Source of the DNA: Halobaculum gomorrense
GTDB lineage: Archaea; Halobacteriota; Halobacteria; Halobacteriales; Haloferacaceae
Direction: 5' to 3'
DNA: 64,000 nucleotides
Assembly (NCBI RefSeq): GCF_900129775.1
Contig: NZ_FQWV01000002.1
Coordinates: forward strand, 62,001-126,000
Below the pieces are notes generated by a model. That model was not told the origin of the DNA. It saw only the letters and a list, made by a program, of their open reading frames with translations, and made no database searches. A program made the position numbers and the translations under genes. Positions 31,300-39,830 of this stretch are shown in pieces. Positions within the stretch are counted from its first letter, which is position 1; every line of letters starts with the position of its first letter.

Positions 31300-33102
31300 A
31301 TGAGTTCGGTTCCCGAGCGCTCGGAGATCGACGAGGAGTACAAATGGAGCATCGACTCCATCTACGCGGACGACGAGGAGTGGGAGGCGGCCTACGAGGA
31401 GGTAGAGGAACGGCTCGACGACCTCCGCGCGTACGAGGGCCGCGCCGCCGAGAGCGCGGCGACCCTTCGCGACCTGCTCGCCACGTACGAGGAGGTGTTC
31501 CGCGAGGTGGCGAAGGTGACCTCCTACGCGCGACTGCGCTCGAACGAGGACACCCGCGATCAGGAGTATCAGGCGATGTCCTCGAAGGCGCAGGCGCTGT
31601 CGGCGGAGGCGTCCAGCGCGTCGAGCTACCTCGAACCCGAACTGCAGGAACTGGACTGGAGCGACGTGGAGGAGCTGATCGACGAGGAGCCCGCGCTCGC
31701 GGAGTACGAGCAGTACCTCGACGACGTGCTGCGGATGAAGCCGCACACACGCTCGGCCGAGGTCGAGGAACTGCTCGCCGACCTGAGCGAGGTCACCGGC
31801 GCCGCCGGCGAGGCGTACTCGATGCTGTCGAACGCCGATATGATGTTCCCGACCGTCGAGGACCCCGACGGCGACGACATCGAGATTTCCCAGGGGAACT
31901 TTACCACCCTCCTTCAGAAGCCGGACCGCGAGTTCCGTCAGCGCGTCCACGAGGCGTTCTACGGCGAGTGGGAGACGGTCCGAAACACCGTCGGCACGAC
32001 GCTCGCCAAGAGCGTGAAGAAGGACGTGAAGCTGGCCGAGGCGCGCGACTACGACACCGCCCGTGAGGCGGCGCTCGACGGCCCGAACGTCCCGGTCGAA
32101 GTGTACGACACGCTCGTCGACACCGTCCGCGACAACCTCGACTCGCTGGGCCGGCACGCCGACCTGAAGCGGAAGGCACTCGACGTGGACACGCTGGAGA
32201 TGTGGGACCTGTACATGTCGCTGACGGGCGACGAGGGCCCTGACATCAGCTACGAGGAGGCCAAGGAGCACGTGGTCGAGGCGGTCGCGCCGCTGGGCAA
32301 GGAGTACCAGCGGCGGATGGCCGAGGGGCTGGAGTCGCGCTGGGTCGATGTGTACGAGAACCGCGGGAAGCGCTCGGGTGCCTACTCGGCGGGGACGTAC
32401 GACACCCAGCCGTTCATCATGATGAACTACCAGGACGACGTGTCCTCGATGTACACGCTGGCTCACGAACTGGGCCACTCGCTGCACTCCGAGCTGGCGA
32501 AGGAGGCCCAGCCGTGGCAGTACGCCGACTACGAGATCTTCGTCGCCGAGGTCGCCTCCACGGTCAACGAGACGCTGCTCACGAAGCACCTGCTCGAGAA
32601 CGCCGAGGACGACGAACTCCGGATCCACGCGCTCGACCAGTACCTCGAACGCTTCCGCTCGACCCTCTTCCGCCAGACGATGTTCGCGGCGTTCGAGCAG
32701 GCGATCCACGAGCACGACGAGGCCGGCAAGCCGCTCACCCCCGACGTCTTCGACGAGCTGTACGGCGACCTGAAGGCGGAGTTCTACGCCCACACCGACG
32801 CGACCGTCGACGACCACATCCGCCGCGAGTGGATGCGCATCCCGCACTTCTACTACAACTTCTACGTCTACCAGTACTCGACGGGCATCTCGGCGGCCGC
32901 CGCCATCGTCGACCGGATCGAGAGCGAGGGCGAGGTCGCCGCCGGGGAGTACCGCACGGCGCTGCGCGCGGGCGGCTCGGAGTACCCGATCGACGTGCTC
33001 GACATCGCCGGGATCGACATGACCGACAGCGAGCCGATCGAGTCGGCCATCGGCGTGTACGACGACTACCTCGACGAGGCCGAGGCGCTGCTGGAGTTGT
33101 AA
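31300..33102 (+). CDS. pepF: oligoendopeptidase F (M3B)
   Basis: A 600-residue zinc peptidase that cuts short peptides in the cytoplasm. The zinc motif HELGH is at residues 389-393 in TLAHELGHSLHSEL, with the third ligand Glu further on in YEIFVAEVASTVNETLL. The N-terminal helical half (EYKWSIDSIYADDEEWEAAY) and the late segment FYAHTDATVDDHIRREWMRIPHFYYNFYVYQYSTG (in parts) are typical. A TATA-like ACTTACC about 28 bases before the ATG supports this start over the longer open frame from 31186. PAN follows in the same direction with a 134-base gap; PepF could degrade peptides released by the proteasome. Confidence 0.95.
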   Translation: MSSVPERSEIDEEYKWSIDSIYADDEEWEAAYEEVEERLDDLRAYEGRAAESAATLRDLLATYEEVFREVAKVTSYARLRSNEDTRDQEYQAMSSKAQALSAEASSASSYLEPELQELDWSDVEELIDEEPALAEYEQYLDDVLRMKPHTRSAEVEELLADLSEVTGAAGEAYSMLSNADMMFPTVEDPDGDDIEISQGNFTTLLQKPDREFRQRVHEAFYGEWETVRNTVGTTLAKSVKKDVKLAEARDYDTAREAALDGPNVPVEVYDTLVDTVRDNLDSLGRHADLKRKALDVDTLEMWDLYMSLTGDEGPDISYEEAKEHVVEAVAPLGKEYQRRMAEGLESRWVDVYENRGKRSGAYSAGTYDTQPFIMMNYQDDVSSMYTLAHELGHSLHSELAKEAQPWQYADYEIFVAEVASTVNETLLTKHLLENAEDDELRIHALDQYLERFRSTLFRQTMFAAFEQAIHEHDEAGKPLTPDVFDELYGDLKAEFYAHTDATVDDHIRREWMRIPHFYYNFYVYQYSTGISAAAAIVDRIESEGEVAAGEYRTALRAGGSEYPIDVLDIAGIDMTDSEPIESAIGVYDDYLDEAEALLEL

Positions 33103-33236
33103 GCCGCCGCCGTACCCGACCCGCCGCCGGCGCCGCAGCTCGATCGCGCCGTGCTGCGGGCGCCGATCTCCGGCGGAGGCGAACGCTCCCGCCACCCAAA
33201 GCCCCTTTACGGGCGGTACCTAAGCACGGGCGAGAA

Positions 33237-34472
33237 ATGTCTCGGAGTCCGTCCCTCCCCGACCGGCCACGCCTCGATCTGGATCCCGACATGAACGAGG
33301 CCGAACGGCTGGAGGCGCTTCGCAAGCACTTCGAGCGGATCGTCCAGGTCAACGACGAACTAGACGACCGCCTCGAGGAAGCCCAGGGCCGCCGCGCCGA
33401 CCTCCGTGAGGAAGTCGACGAGCTCAAGCGCCGCAACGAGGCGCTGAAGACGGCGTCGCTGTACATCGCGACCGTCGAGGAGCTCACCGACGACGGCGCA
33501 GTGATCAAACAGCACGGCAACAACCAGGAGGTGCTCACCGACCTCTCGCCACAGCTCGAAGACGAGTTGGAGGCGGGCGACCGCGTCGCCATCAACGACT
33601 CCTTCAGCGTGCAGACGGTGCTCGACGACGAGACCGACGCCCGCGCGCAGGCGATGGAGGTCGACGCCGATCCCGAGGTCACCTACGACGACATCGGCGG
33701 CATCGACGAGCAGGTGCGCGAGGTGCGCGAGGCCGTCGAGGACCCGCTCGTCAACGCCGACGCCTTCCGCGAGGTCGGCATCACGCCGCCGAGCGGCGTG
33801 CTGCTGCACGGCCCGCCGGGCACGGGGAAGACGATGCTCGCGAAGGCCGTCGCCAACGAGACTGACGCCACCTTCATCAAAATGGCCGGCTCCGAGCTGG
33901 TCCGGAAGTTCATCGGCGAGGGGGCGCGCCTCGTGCGCGACCTGTTCGACCTCGCGGGCGAGCGCGAGCCGGCGGTCATCTTCATCGACGAGATCGACGC
34001 CGTCGCCGCCAAGCGCACGGACTCGAAGACCTCCGGCGACGCCGAGGTCCAGCGCACGATGATGCAGCTCCTGAGCGAGATGGACGGCTTCGACGACCGC
34101 GGCGAGGTGCGGATCATCGCGGCGACGAACCGATTCGACATGCTCGACGAGGCTATCCTCCGCCCGGGCCGCTTCGACCGCCTCATCGAGGTGCCCAAGC
34201 CCGGGCCCGAGGGTCGCGAGCGCATCCTCGAGATCCACACGGCGGATATGGCGGTCGCCGACGACGTGTCGTTCGCCGACCTCGCCGAGGACCTCGACGA
34301 CTACTCCGGCGCCGACATCGCCGCACTCACCACCGAGGCTGGGATGTTCGCCATCCGCGACGAGCGGACGACCGTCCGCCGCGCGGACTTCGACGACGCC
34401 CGCGAGAAGATCGAGACGAGCAACGAGGGGCCGGTGTTCAACGACGGCGAGTTCGGTCGCTACCAGTACTGA
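33237..34472 (+). CDS. pan: proteasome-activating nucleotidase (PAN)
   Basis: A 411-residue AAA ATPase that unfolds proteins and feeds them to the 20S proteasome. Residues about 20-75 are the N-terminal coiled coil (EAERLEALRKHFERIVQV...VDELKRRNEALK). Residues 75-135 are the OB domain. Walker A GPPGTGKT is at 192-199, Walker B VIFIDEID at 247-254, sensor and arginine-finger region at IIAATNRFDMLDEAILRPGRFDR (in pieces). The C-terminus reads GRYQY, so the penultimate residue of the proteasome-docking HbYX motif is Gln rather than Tyr. A TATA-like CTTTACG lies about 29 bases before the ATG. Other haloarchaea carry two PAN genes; only one is visible here. Confidence 0.95.
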   Translation: MSRSPSLPDRPRLDLDPDMNEAERLEALRKHFERIVQVNDELDDRLEEAQGRRADLREEVDELKRRNEALKTASLYIATVEELTDDGAVIKQHGNNQEVLTDLSPQLEDELEAGDRVAINDSFSVQTVLDDETDARAQAMEVDADPEVTYDDIGGIDEQVREVREAVEDPLVNADAFREVGITPPSGVLLHGPPGTGKTMLAKAVANETDATFIKMAGSELVRKFIGEGARLVRDLFDLAGEREPAVIFIDEIDAVAAKRTDSKTSGDAEVQRTMMQLLSEMDGFDDRGEVRIIAATNRFDMLDEAILRPGRFDRLIEVPKPGPEGRERILEIHTADMAVADDVSFADLAEDLDDYSGADIAALTTEAGMFAIRDERTTVRRADFDDAREKIETSNEGPVFNDGEFGRYQY

Positions 34473-34629
34473 CTCGGACTCCGATCCGCGGTCGAGTCTG
34501 GCGGTTTTACGCACCGACACGACGACCCGGCAGCGCCGCCGATTGCCGAGGCGGTCGGTTGGTCGCTTCGCTCACTCCCTCACGCCTCGCTTTCGACACC
34601 CACTTCTCCGCGACACCACGAGACCGGAT

Positions 34630-35112
34630 ATGGATATTCATGTCGCCAATGGCGTCGGCCGGGGGCCGACCGAGTTGGCCGCCTACGACGCCGCGCTCGC
34701 CGACGCAGGCGTCGGCGACTTCAACCTCGTCACCGTCTCGTCGGTCGTCCCCGCCGACGCGACCGTCCGCGCCGTCGACACCGCGCCGGACCTCGGCCCC
34801 GCGGGAGACCGCCTCACGGTCGTGCAGGCGCAGGCGGCCGCCTCGCCGGAGGACGCCCACGAGACCGACAGCGTCACCGCCTGCCTCGGGTGGGCCACCG
34901 GCCCCGGTCCGGGGCTGTTCTACGAGGGCGACGGCAGCGACGCCGCGGCGGTCCGCGAGACCGTGACGACCGGCCTCGACGCCGGTCGCGACCTGCGCGA
35001 CTGGACGTTCGAGACCGAACGGACGCGCTGTGCGACCGTCGAGACGGACGACTCGGCGTACGTCTCCGCGGTCGTCGTCGCCGCCTACGGCAAGAGCGAA
35101 CCGATCGTGTGA
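34630..35112 (+). CDS. pdaD: pyruvoyl-dependent arginine decarboxylase
   Basis: A 160-residue proenzyme that decarboxylates arginine to agmatine, the entry to archaeal polyamine and agmatidine synthesis. It cleaves itself at a Ser-Ser bond; here the pair is Ser37-Ser38 in NLVTVSSVVPAD, and the second serine becomes the pyruvoyl cofactor. The later segments CLGWATGPGPGLFYEG and SAVVVAAYGKSEPI fit the alpha chain. Agmatine is needed to make agmatidine at the wobble base of tRNA-Ile. The start at 34630 gives the short beta-strand MDIHVANGVGRGPTELAAYD. No operon partner: 157 bases separate it from PAN. Confidence 0.92.
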   Translation: MDIHVANGVGRGPTELAAYDAALADAGVGDFNLVTVSSVVPADATVRAVDTAPDLGPAGDRLTVVQAQAAASPEDAHETDSVTACLGWATGPGPGLFYEGDGSDAAAVRETVTTGLDAGRDLRDWTFETERTRCATVETDDSAYVSAVVVAAYGKSEPIV

Positions 35113-35224
35113 TCCCCGGCGGTGCCTGCCCCGGCACCGCTCGTCCGGCCGCCGCGGTAGTGTGGTCATCCGACAGGTCGCCGACGCCTTTTTACGCGGA
35201 CCGCGCATATTACCGCCGACCCTA

Positions 35225-35605
35225 ATGAACGGCAACAACCCCTATGCGGGGGCGCCTGGCGTCGTCGAGGCGGGCCGTCCCGAGGAGGTCGACCTCACCA
35301 CCGACCAGAAGGACGCGCTCCGACAGGCGGTCGCCACCATCGTCACGCGAACCGAGTCGTATCTCCCCGACGGCTACGCCGTCGGCTCCGAACTCTCCTA
35401 CGGCGCGAACGGACCGCAGGCGACCGTCGCGGTCCAGCCGCCGATCGGTCACGCCGTCAGCGCGGGCTTCTCGCCGGACCTGGAAGACATCGAGGCGGGC
35501 CTCGACGACGAGGACCGCGAGGAGGTCGCCCGGGGCCTCGCCGCCAGCGCGGCCGACCAGGTCATGTCCGCCGTCGGCGACGACCTCGAACCGACCGCGC
35601 GATAG
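35225..35605 (+). CDS. conserved haloarchaeal protein (DUF5811 type)
   Basis: A 126-residue soluble acidic protein starting MNGNNPYAGAPG. It has a helix (TTDQKDALRQAVATIVTRTESYLPDGY), a strand pair (AVGSELSYGANGPQATVAVQPPIGHAVSAGF) and a C-terminal helix (DEDREEVARGLAASAADQV). No catalytic motif or membrane segment is seen. I recall this pattern as DUF5811, found only in haloarchaea, function unknown. A T-rich box (TTTTTAC, 35189-35195) lies about 30 bases before the ATG. Confidence 0.75.
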   Translation: MNGNNPYAGAPGVVEAGRPEEVDLTTDQKDALRQAVATIVTRTESYLPDGYAVGSELSYGANGPQATVAVQPPIGHAVSAGFSPDLEDIEAGLDDEDREEVARGLAASAADQVMSAVGDDLEPTAR

Positions 35606-35830
35606 CCGCGCGCGCACCGCTCGTCTCCGCGCTGGCTGCCGCCCGCGTTCTCGAGAGCGCGGTCGCCGACCCCGCGGTCGTGCGCCGCTTGTTCTCTCCG
35701 CGGATTCGCTCCGATTCGTACTGCAGTCTTCGGATTTCTCCTGTCGCCGGTATATAATGAAACCGCGTGAGATAGCTTCGGATCGGAGAAGACGCTTCGC
35801 GCCGATCCGGTCGGCACGTCGTCCCCGCGG

Positions 35831-36076
35831 TCAGGCACCGCGTCCGCCCATCGGCGGTTCGACGAACAGCCCGTAGCCGACGAGCAGCGCCGCCAGCAGC
35901 GAGCCGAGACCCGTTCCGACTGACGGCGGCAGCGCCAGTCGCGTGCCCGCGACGGCGCCCGCGACGAGCAGGGCCGGCACGACCGCGAGCAACAGGTCGT
36001 ACTTCGACGGCGATAGGAGGCGGGCGGGGTCGGCCCCGGAAACGAGATCGTTGCTGGAAGGGTCTCGGACATTCAT
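35831..36076 (-). CDS. small two-helix membrane protein
   Basis: An 81-residue protein. Residues 1-25 are polar (NVRDPSSNDLVSGADPARLL). Two hydrophobic helices follow: YDLLLAVVPALLVAGAVAGTRL, and, after PPSVGTG, LGSLLAALLVGYGLFV. The tail is PPMGGRGA. This layout is common in small haloarchaeal membrane proteins of unknown role. Its upstream region is AT-rich and lies between two convergent-divergent genes; no operon partner is seen. The hydrophobic pattern and codon use make it more convincing than other short frames nearby. Confidence 0.65.
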   Translation of the reverse strand: MNVRDPSSNDLVSGADPARLLSPSKYDLLLAVVPALLVAGAVAGTRLALPPSVGTGLGSLLAALLVGYGLFVEPPMGGRGA

Positions 36077-36244
36077 CTACTCTCACCACCGTAGCGATTC
36101 TCCTCGGTCCGTAAAATCTGTTACGGATGAAATAATACGACGATATTTCGTGTGGGAGCTGCGTGTGATTCATCTGGCCGTCGAGTGACCACGAAGTCAC
36201 GTCGACCGACTCAACCGGCGGTGTCGCGGGGTCCGAGCGCCGCG

Positions 36245-38074
36245 CTACTTCCCCCAGAAGGGATCCGTCTTCCGGCGCTTCTCCAGGTACGCCTTCAGCG
36301 CCTCGATCTCGTCGGCGCGGATCTCCGAGGCCAACTCCTGTTCGAGAATCTTCGCGTGCTTCTCGGGCAGTTCGATCCACAGCTCATCGCCCTCCTCGAT
36401 CTGGCGGCCGACGGTCGGACCGTCGATGGCGACGGAGACGCGCTCGCCCGCCTGTGCGGTATCCACGTCGTCGCCCTGGTGCTGGATCCCCGAGAGGGTG
36501 CCGACGCGGTTCGGCTCGCTGCCCTCGAACTTCGCGACCGATCGGTTGTTCTGGACGGTTCCCGAGACGATCTCGACGCCGACGACTGCGGGGTCGTTCT
36601 GGCGGAAGGTGTGGTCCTGGAGGATGCGGAAGCGCGCGGGCTTGGTGATCTTGTCGAGCACCGTCTCCTGCTGGGCGCGCTCCAGCTCCTCGACGTACGC
36701 CTCGTACTCCTCGACGAGCTGGTAGATCACGTCGTCGTCGAACAGGCGCACGTCGGTGTGTTCGATCGCCTCCTCGGCGTCGGGGAGCACGTCGACGTTG
36801 AACCCGAGGATGACCTTGTGGACGTCCTCCTTGGCGGTCTGGGCGACCGTCACGTCGCGCGGGGCCACGTCGCCGACCTCCGCGCGGAGGATCGGGATCT
36901 CCGCCTCGTCGAGGGCGTTCGCCATCGCCTCGAGGCTCCCGAGCGTGTCGGCCTTCACGACGACGCCGTCCTCGGCGGTGTCGACCTCGATCTTGGCGAG
37001 CTCCTCGCGTACCTCCTGCGTGACCGTCTCCAGCGCCGCTTCGTCGTCGCCGCGGACGACGCGGATCGGCGCGCCCGACATCGCGTCGTCGAGGTCCGGG
37101 GCCGCGATCTTCACACCCGCGGCCGCGCGGACCTCTTCGACGCGCTCGAACTGCTTCTCGGCGCGGATCTCGGCGTTCGGGCGCGGCTGGAGTAGCGCGC
37201 GCACCTCCGTCACGATCGGCTCGTCGCGCCCGCCGACGACGACGGTGTCGCCCTCGCGGACGACACCGTCGTACAGCACCACGTCCAGCGTCGCGCCGAA
37301 GCCCTGCTCGTCTTTCACCTCCAGCACCGTCCCGACGCCGGGGCCGGTCACGTCGACGGACATTTCTTCTTTCATGTAGCGCTGGGATAGGCCCATGAGG
37401 ACGGTGAGCAGGTCGGGGATCCCCTCGCCGGTCATCGCCGAGAGGGGGACGACGCCGATGTTGGACTGGAAGTCTTGCACGCGCCAGTAGAAGTCCGCCG
37501 AGAACCCCTCATCCGAGAGGTCGCCGATGAGCTCGTAGAGGTTCTCGTTGAGGCGGGAGGTCGCGCGCTCGGACTGCTGCTCCAGCGACTGCTGGATCGG
37601 CTGACCCTCCTGCGGGTTCCACCCCGGCGTCGTGTCGACCTTGTTGGCGGCGACGACGAACGGCGTGCCGGTGCGCTTGAGGATGTTGATCGCCTCTTCG
37701 GTCTGCGGCTGGAAGCCGTCGTTCACGTCGACGACCAGCACCGCGATGTCGGCGAGCGCGCCGCCGCGCGAGCGCAGCGTCGAGAAGGAGTGGTGGCCGG
37801 GCGTGTCGATGAACAGCAGCCCCGGCAGGTCGAAGTCGGTCGGGTCGACGAGCGCGCCCGCCATCTCGGAGATGGTCGACAGCGGCACGGCGGTCGCGCC
37901 GATGTGCTGGGTGATGGCGCCCGCCTCCCCCTCCTGGACGGCGGAGCCGCGGATGCGGTCGAGCAGCGTCGTCTTCCCGTGGTCGACGTGGCCAAGCACC
38001 GCGACGATGGGCGTGCGGAGCGAGCCGGCGTCGAGCGTCCCCTCGGAGTCGGCGTCGGAATTCGTGTCTGACAT
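36245..38074 (-). CDS. infB: translation initiation factor IF-2 (aIF5B)
   Basis: A 609-residue GTPase that joins ribosomal subunits at initiation. G1 is GHVDHGKT at residues 28-35, followed by GAITQHIGATAVPL (switch I), DTPGHHSF (G3) and ANKVD (G4). After the GTPase come the beta-barrel domains II and IV and domain III between them; the C-terminus ends in the basic helix LEKRRKTDPFWGK typical of archaeal aIF5B. The long bacterial N-terminal region is absent, as expected. A Shine-Dalgarno-like GGAGGAT lies about 8 bases before the ATG, so unlike many neighbours it is not obviously leaderless. The PRC-barrel-NOB1 pair diverges from it. Confidence 0.96.
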   Translation of the reverse strand: MSDTNSDADSEGTLDAGSLRTPIVAVLGHVDHGKTTLLDRIRGSAVQEGEAGAITQHIGATAVPLSTISEMAGALVDPTDFDLPGLLFIDTPGHHSFSTLRSRGGALADIAVLVVDVNDGFQPQTEEAINILKRTGTPFVVAANKVDTTPGWNPQEGQPIQQSLEQQSERATSRLNENLYELIGDLSDEGFSADFYWRVQDFQSNIGVVPLSAMTGEGIPDLLTVLMGLSQRYMKEEMSVDVTGPGVGTVLEVKDEQGFGATLDVVLYDGVVREGDTVVVGGRDEPIVTEVRALLQPRPNAEIRAEKQFERVEEVRAAAGVKIAAPDLDDAMSGAPIRVVRGDDEAALETVTQEVREELAKIEVDTAEDGVVVKADTLGSLEAMANALDEAEIPILRAEVGDVAPRDVTVAQTAKEDVHKVILGFNVDVLPDAEEAIEHTDVRLFDDDVIYQLVEEYEAYVEELERAQQETVLDKITKPARFRILQDHTFRQNDPAVVGVEIVSGTVQNNRSVAKFEGSEPNRVGTLSGIQHQGDDVDTAQAGERVSVAIDGPTVGRQIEEGDELWIELPEKHAKILEQELASEIRADEIEALKAYLEKRRKTDPFWGK

Positions 38075-38306
38075 GGCTGAGATCCTCCCTGCGGCGAAGA
38101 ACGGGTCTTGTCAGTAGTGGCAGGTGGCGTGAGGTAAGGGCTTCGACTCCCGCCACGGCCCGCTCGCGGCGGTGACGTTGAGCGCTCCGATCCTCGCCGC
38201 TGTCGTCGGGTTTCTCTCGCCGGGCACATCCCGCCCCGTGCGGCGTGTCCGCCCCGCGTCGGACGCCAGCGTGGCGTTTATGCCCGTTGCGTCAGTGAGC
38301 GCAGGT

Positions 38307-38552
38307 ATGGCAGACATCCTCGCCGAGAACCTCTCGGGGAAGGCCGTCATGGGCTCGGACGGCACCGAGCTGGGCATGCTGTACAACATCACGATGGACC
38401 TGAAGACGGGCTCGCTGTCGGACCTGCTCGTCACGCCGAACGAGGAACTCTCGCCGGCGCAGGTGCCGTTCGACCGCGATGAGTCGGGGCGCTTCCACGT
38501 CCCGGTCGCGGACGTGCAGGCGGTGAAAGACTACATTGTCGTTCGCACGTAA
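38307..38552 (+). CDS. PRC-barrel domain protein
   Basis: An 81-residue PRC-barrel protein: ENLSGKAVMGSDGTELGMLYNITMDLKTG, then SLSDLLVTPNEE and the final strand FHVPVADVQAVKDYIVVR (in pieces). The fold is shared with the RNA-binding domain of the 16S-maturation factor RimM. Its TAA overlaps the NOB1 ATG by one base, so it is co-translated with an rRNA-processing nuclease. That linkage suggests a role in small-subunit maturation. A TATA-like GTTTATGC lies about 28 bases before the ATG. Confidence 0.88.
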   Translation: MADILAENLSGKAVMGSDGTELGMLYNITMDLKTGSLSDLLVTPNEELSPAQVPFDRDESGRFHVPVADVQAVKDYIVVRT

Positions 38553-39010
38553 TGGAAGTCCTCGATTCGTCCGCGTTCATCCACGGCTACGACAGCGACG
38601 ACCGGACCGCCTCCATCCCCGCGGTCCAGGCCGAACTCACCGGCGAGACCGCCCTCCGGTTCGACGCCGAGGAGGGCGCCGGGATGCACATCCATGTCCC
38701 GGGCGAGGGCGCTATCGACCGCGTCCGCAACGCCGCCGAGGAGACTGGCGACCTCGCGGAGCTGTCCGACACCGACCTCCGACTGCTCGCGGCGGCGTTC
38801 GAACTCGACGCGACGCTCGTCACCGACGACTACGCGATGCAGAACGTCGCCGAGCGCATGGACGTTCGCGTCCGCGTCATCGCCCGCGAGGGCATCGCCG
38901 AGGAGCGCGACTGGCAGTTTCAGTGTGCCGGCTGCGGCCGCACCTTCGACGAGAACCGCGACCGCTGTCCGATCTGCGGGAGCGATCTGACCCGTAAGAA
39001 CCCCGCGTAG
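38552..39010 (+). CDS. nob1: rRNA maturation endonuclease NOB1
   Basis: A 152-residue protein with a PIN nuclease domain and a C-terminal zinc ribbon. Acidic active-site residues are Asp5 (EVLDSSAFI), Glu28 (AVQAELTG), Asp73/75 (LSDTDLRLL) and Asp92/93 (LVTDDYAM). Zinc ligands are Cys125, Cys128, Cys139 and Cys142 (CAGC...CPIC). NOB1 makes the final cut at the 3-prime end of 16S (18S) rRNA. It is translationally coupled to the PRC-barrel gene by the TAATG overlap and is divergent from IF-2, so the locus groups ribosome assembly and initiation. Confidence 0.94.
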   Translation: MEVLDSSAFIHGYDSDDRTASIPAVQAELTGETALRFDAEEGAGMHIHVPGEGAIDRVRNAAEETGDLAELSDTDLRLLAAAFELDATLVTDDYAMQNVAERMDVRVRVIAREGIAEERDWQFQCAGCGRTFDENRDRCPICGSDLTRKNPA

Positions 39011-39088
39011 TCGACACACGGGCCTGCGCTTTCCGTCCTCTCCGATTCCCGACGCCCGCCAGCGATCGCCGGTCGACCGACCGGTCGG

Positions 39089-39829
39089 CTACCCGCCGGT
39101 CACTTCGAGGTACTGCAGCACGTACTGGACGGCGTTGTACGCGCCGTGGACCGCGATCGGGACGACGATGTTGTCCGTGTACTCGTACAGGGCGCCGAGC
39201 CCGATCCCCAGCGTCGCGGCGACGACGACGTACACCGTCTTCTCCGCCGGTGTCCCGATCCCAGCGACGTAGTGCAGCAGGCCGAACAGTAGCGACGCGC
39301 CGCCGACGGCGCCGGCCGGCCCGAGCGCCCGCCGCAACTCCCCTTGGATGACGCCCCGAAAGAGCAGTTCCTCGCCGACGGCGACCGTGAGAAACGACAG
39401 CGGGATCATCGCGAGGAAGTACCCCGGCGGGTTCGTGAGCGCCTGGTTGGTGCTCGGCGACAGCCCCGCGGCGGCGAACGCGAGCAGGATCCCGTAGCCG
39501 GCGACGACGAGACCGATCGAGCCGCCGAGGGCGATCGCGGCGTCGCGGGCCGTCGGTCGCCGGACCCGCAGCACGTCGAGGTCGCCGGCGTACGCCAGGA
39601 ACAGCAGCGCCGCGCCGGCGTAGGCGACGGCCGTGCCGACGGTCGCGAACACGCTTGTCGCCGCCGACTCCGACCCGAACCCCAGCGCCACGGCCGCGGA
39701 CTCGAACGCCGGCACGAGCGCGCTGACGGCGACGACGGCCGCGATGACGGCCAAAAGCGCCTGCGCCGTCCGGATCGCGACCGCGCGGGCTTCGATCCGC
39801 CCGCCCGGGGGCCCGAGTTCCGTCGCCAC
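39089..39829 (-). CDS. CPBP-family intramembrane metalloprotease
   Basis: A 246-residue membrane protein with about eight helices and the CPBP (Abi, Rce1-like) motifs: EELLFRG (Glu-Glu-x3-Arg) in VAVGEELLFRGVIQGEL, LLFGLLHYVAG with the histidine, and VPIAVHGAYNAVQYVLQ at the end. Relatives process prenylated proteins in eukaryotes and bacteriocin-related peptides in bacteria; the archaeal substrate is unknown. It starts from a GTG directly after the pgi stop, so the two are probably co-transcribed though functionally unrelated. Confidence 0.88.
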   Translation of the reverse strand: MATELGPPGGRIEARAVAIRTAQALLAVIAAVVAVSALVPAFESAAVALGFGSESAATSVFATVGTAVAYAGAALLFLAYAGDLDVLRVRRPTARDAAIALGGSIGLVVAGYGILLAFAAAGLSPSTNQALTNPPGYFLAMIPLSFLTVAVGEELLFRGVIQGELRRALGPAGAVGGASLLFGLLHYVAGIGTPAEKTVYVVVAATLGIGLGALYEYTDNIVVPIAVHGAYNAVQYVLQYLEVTGG

Positions 39830-39830
39830 G

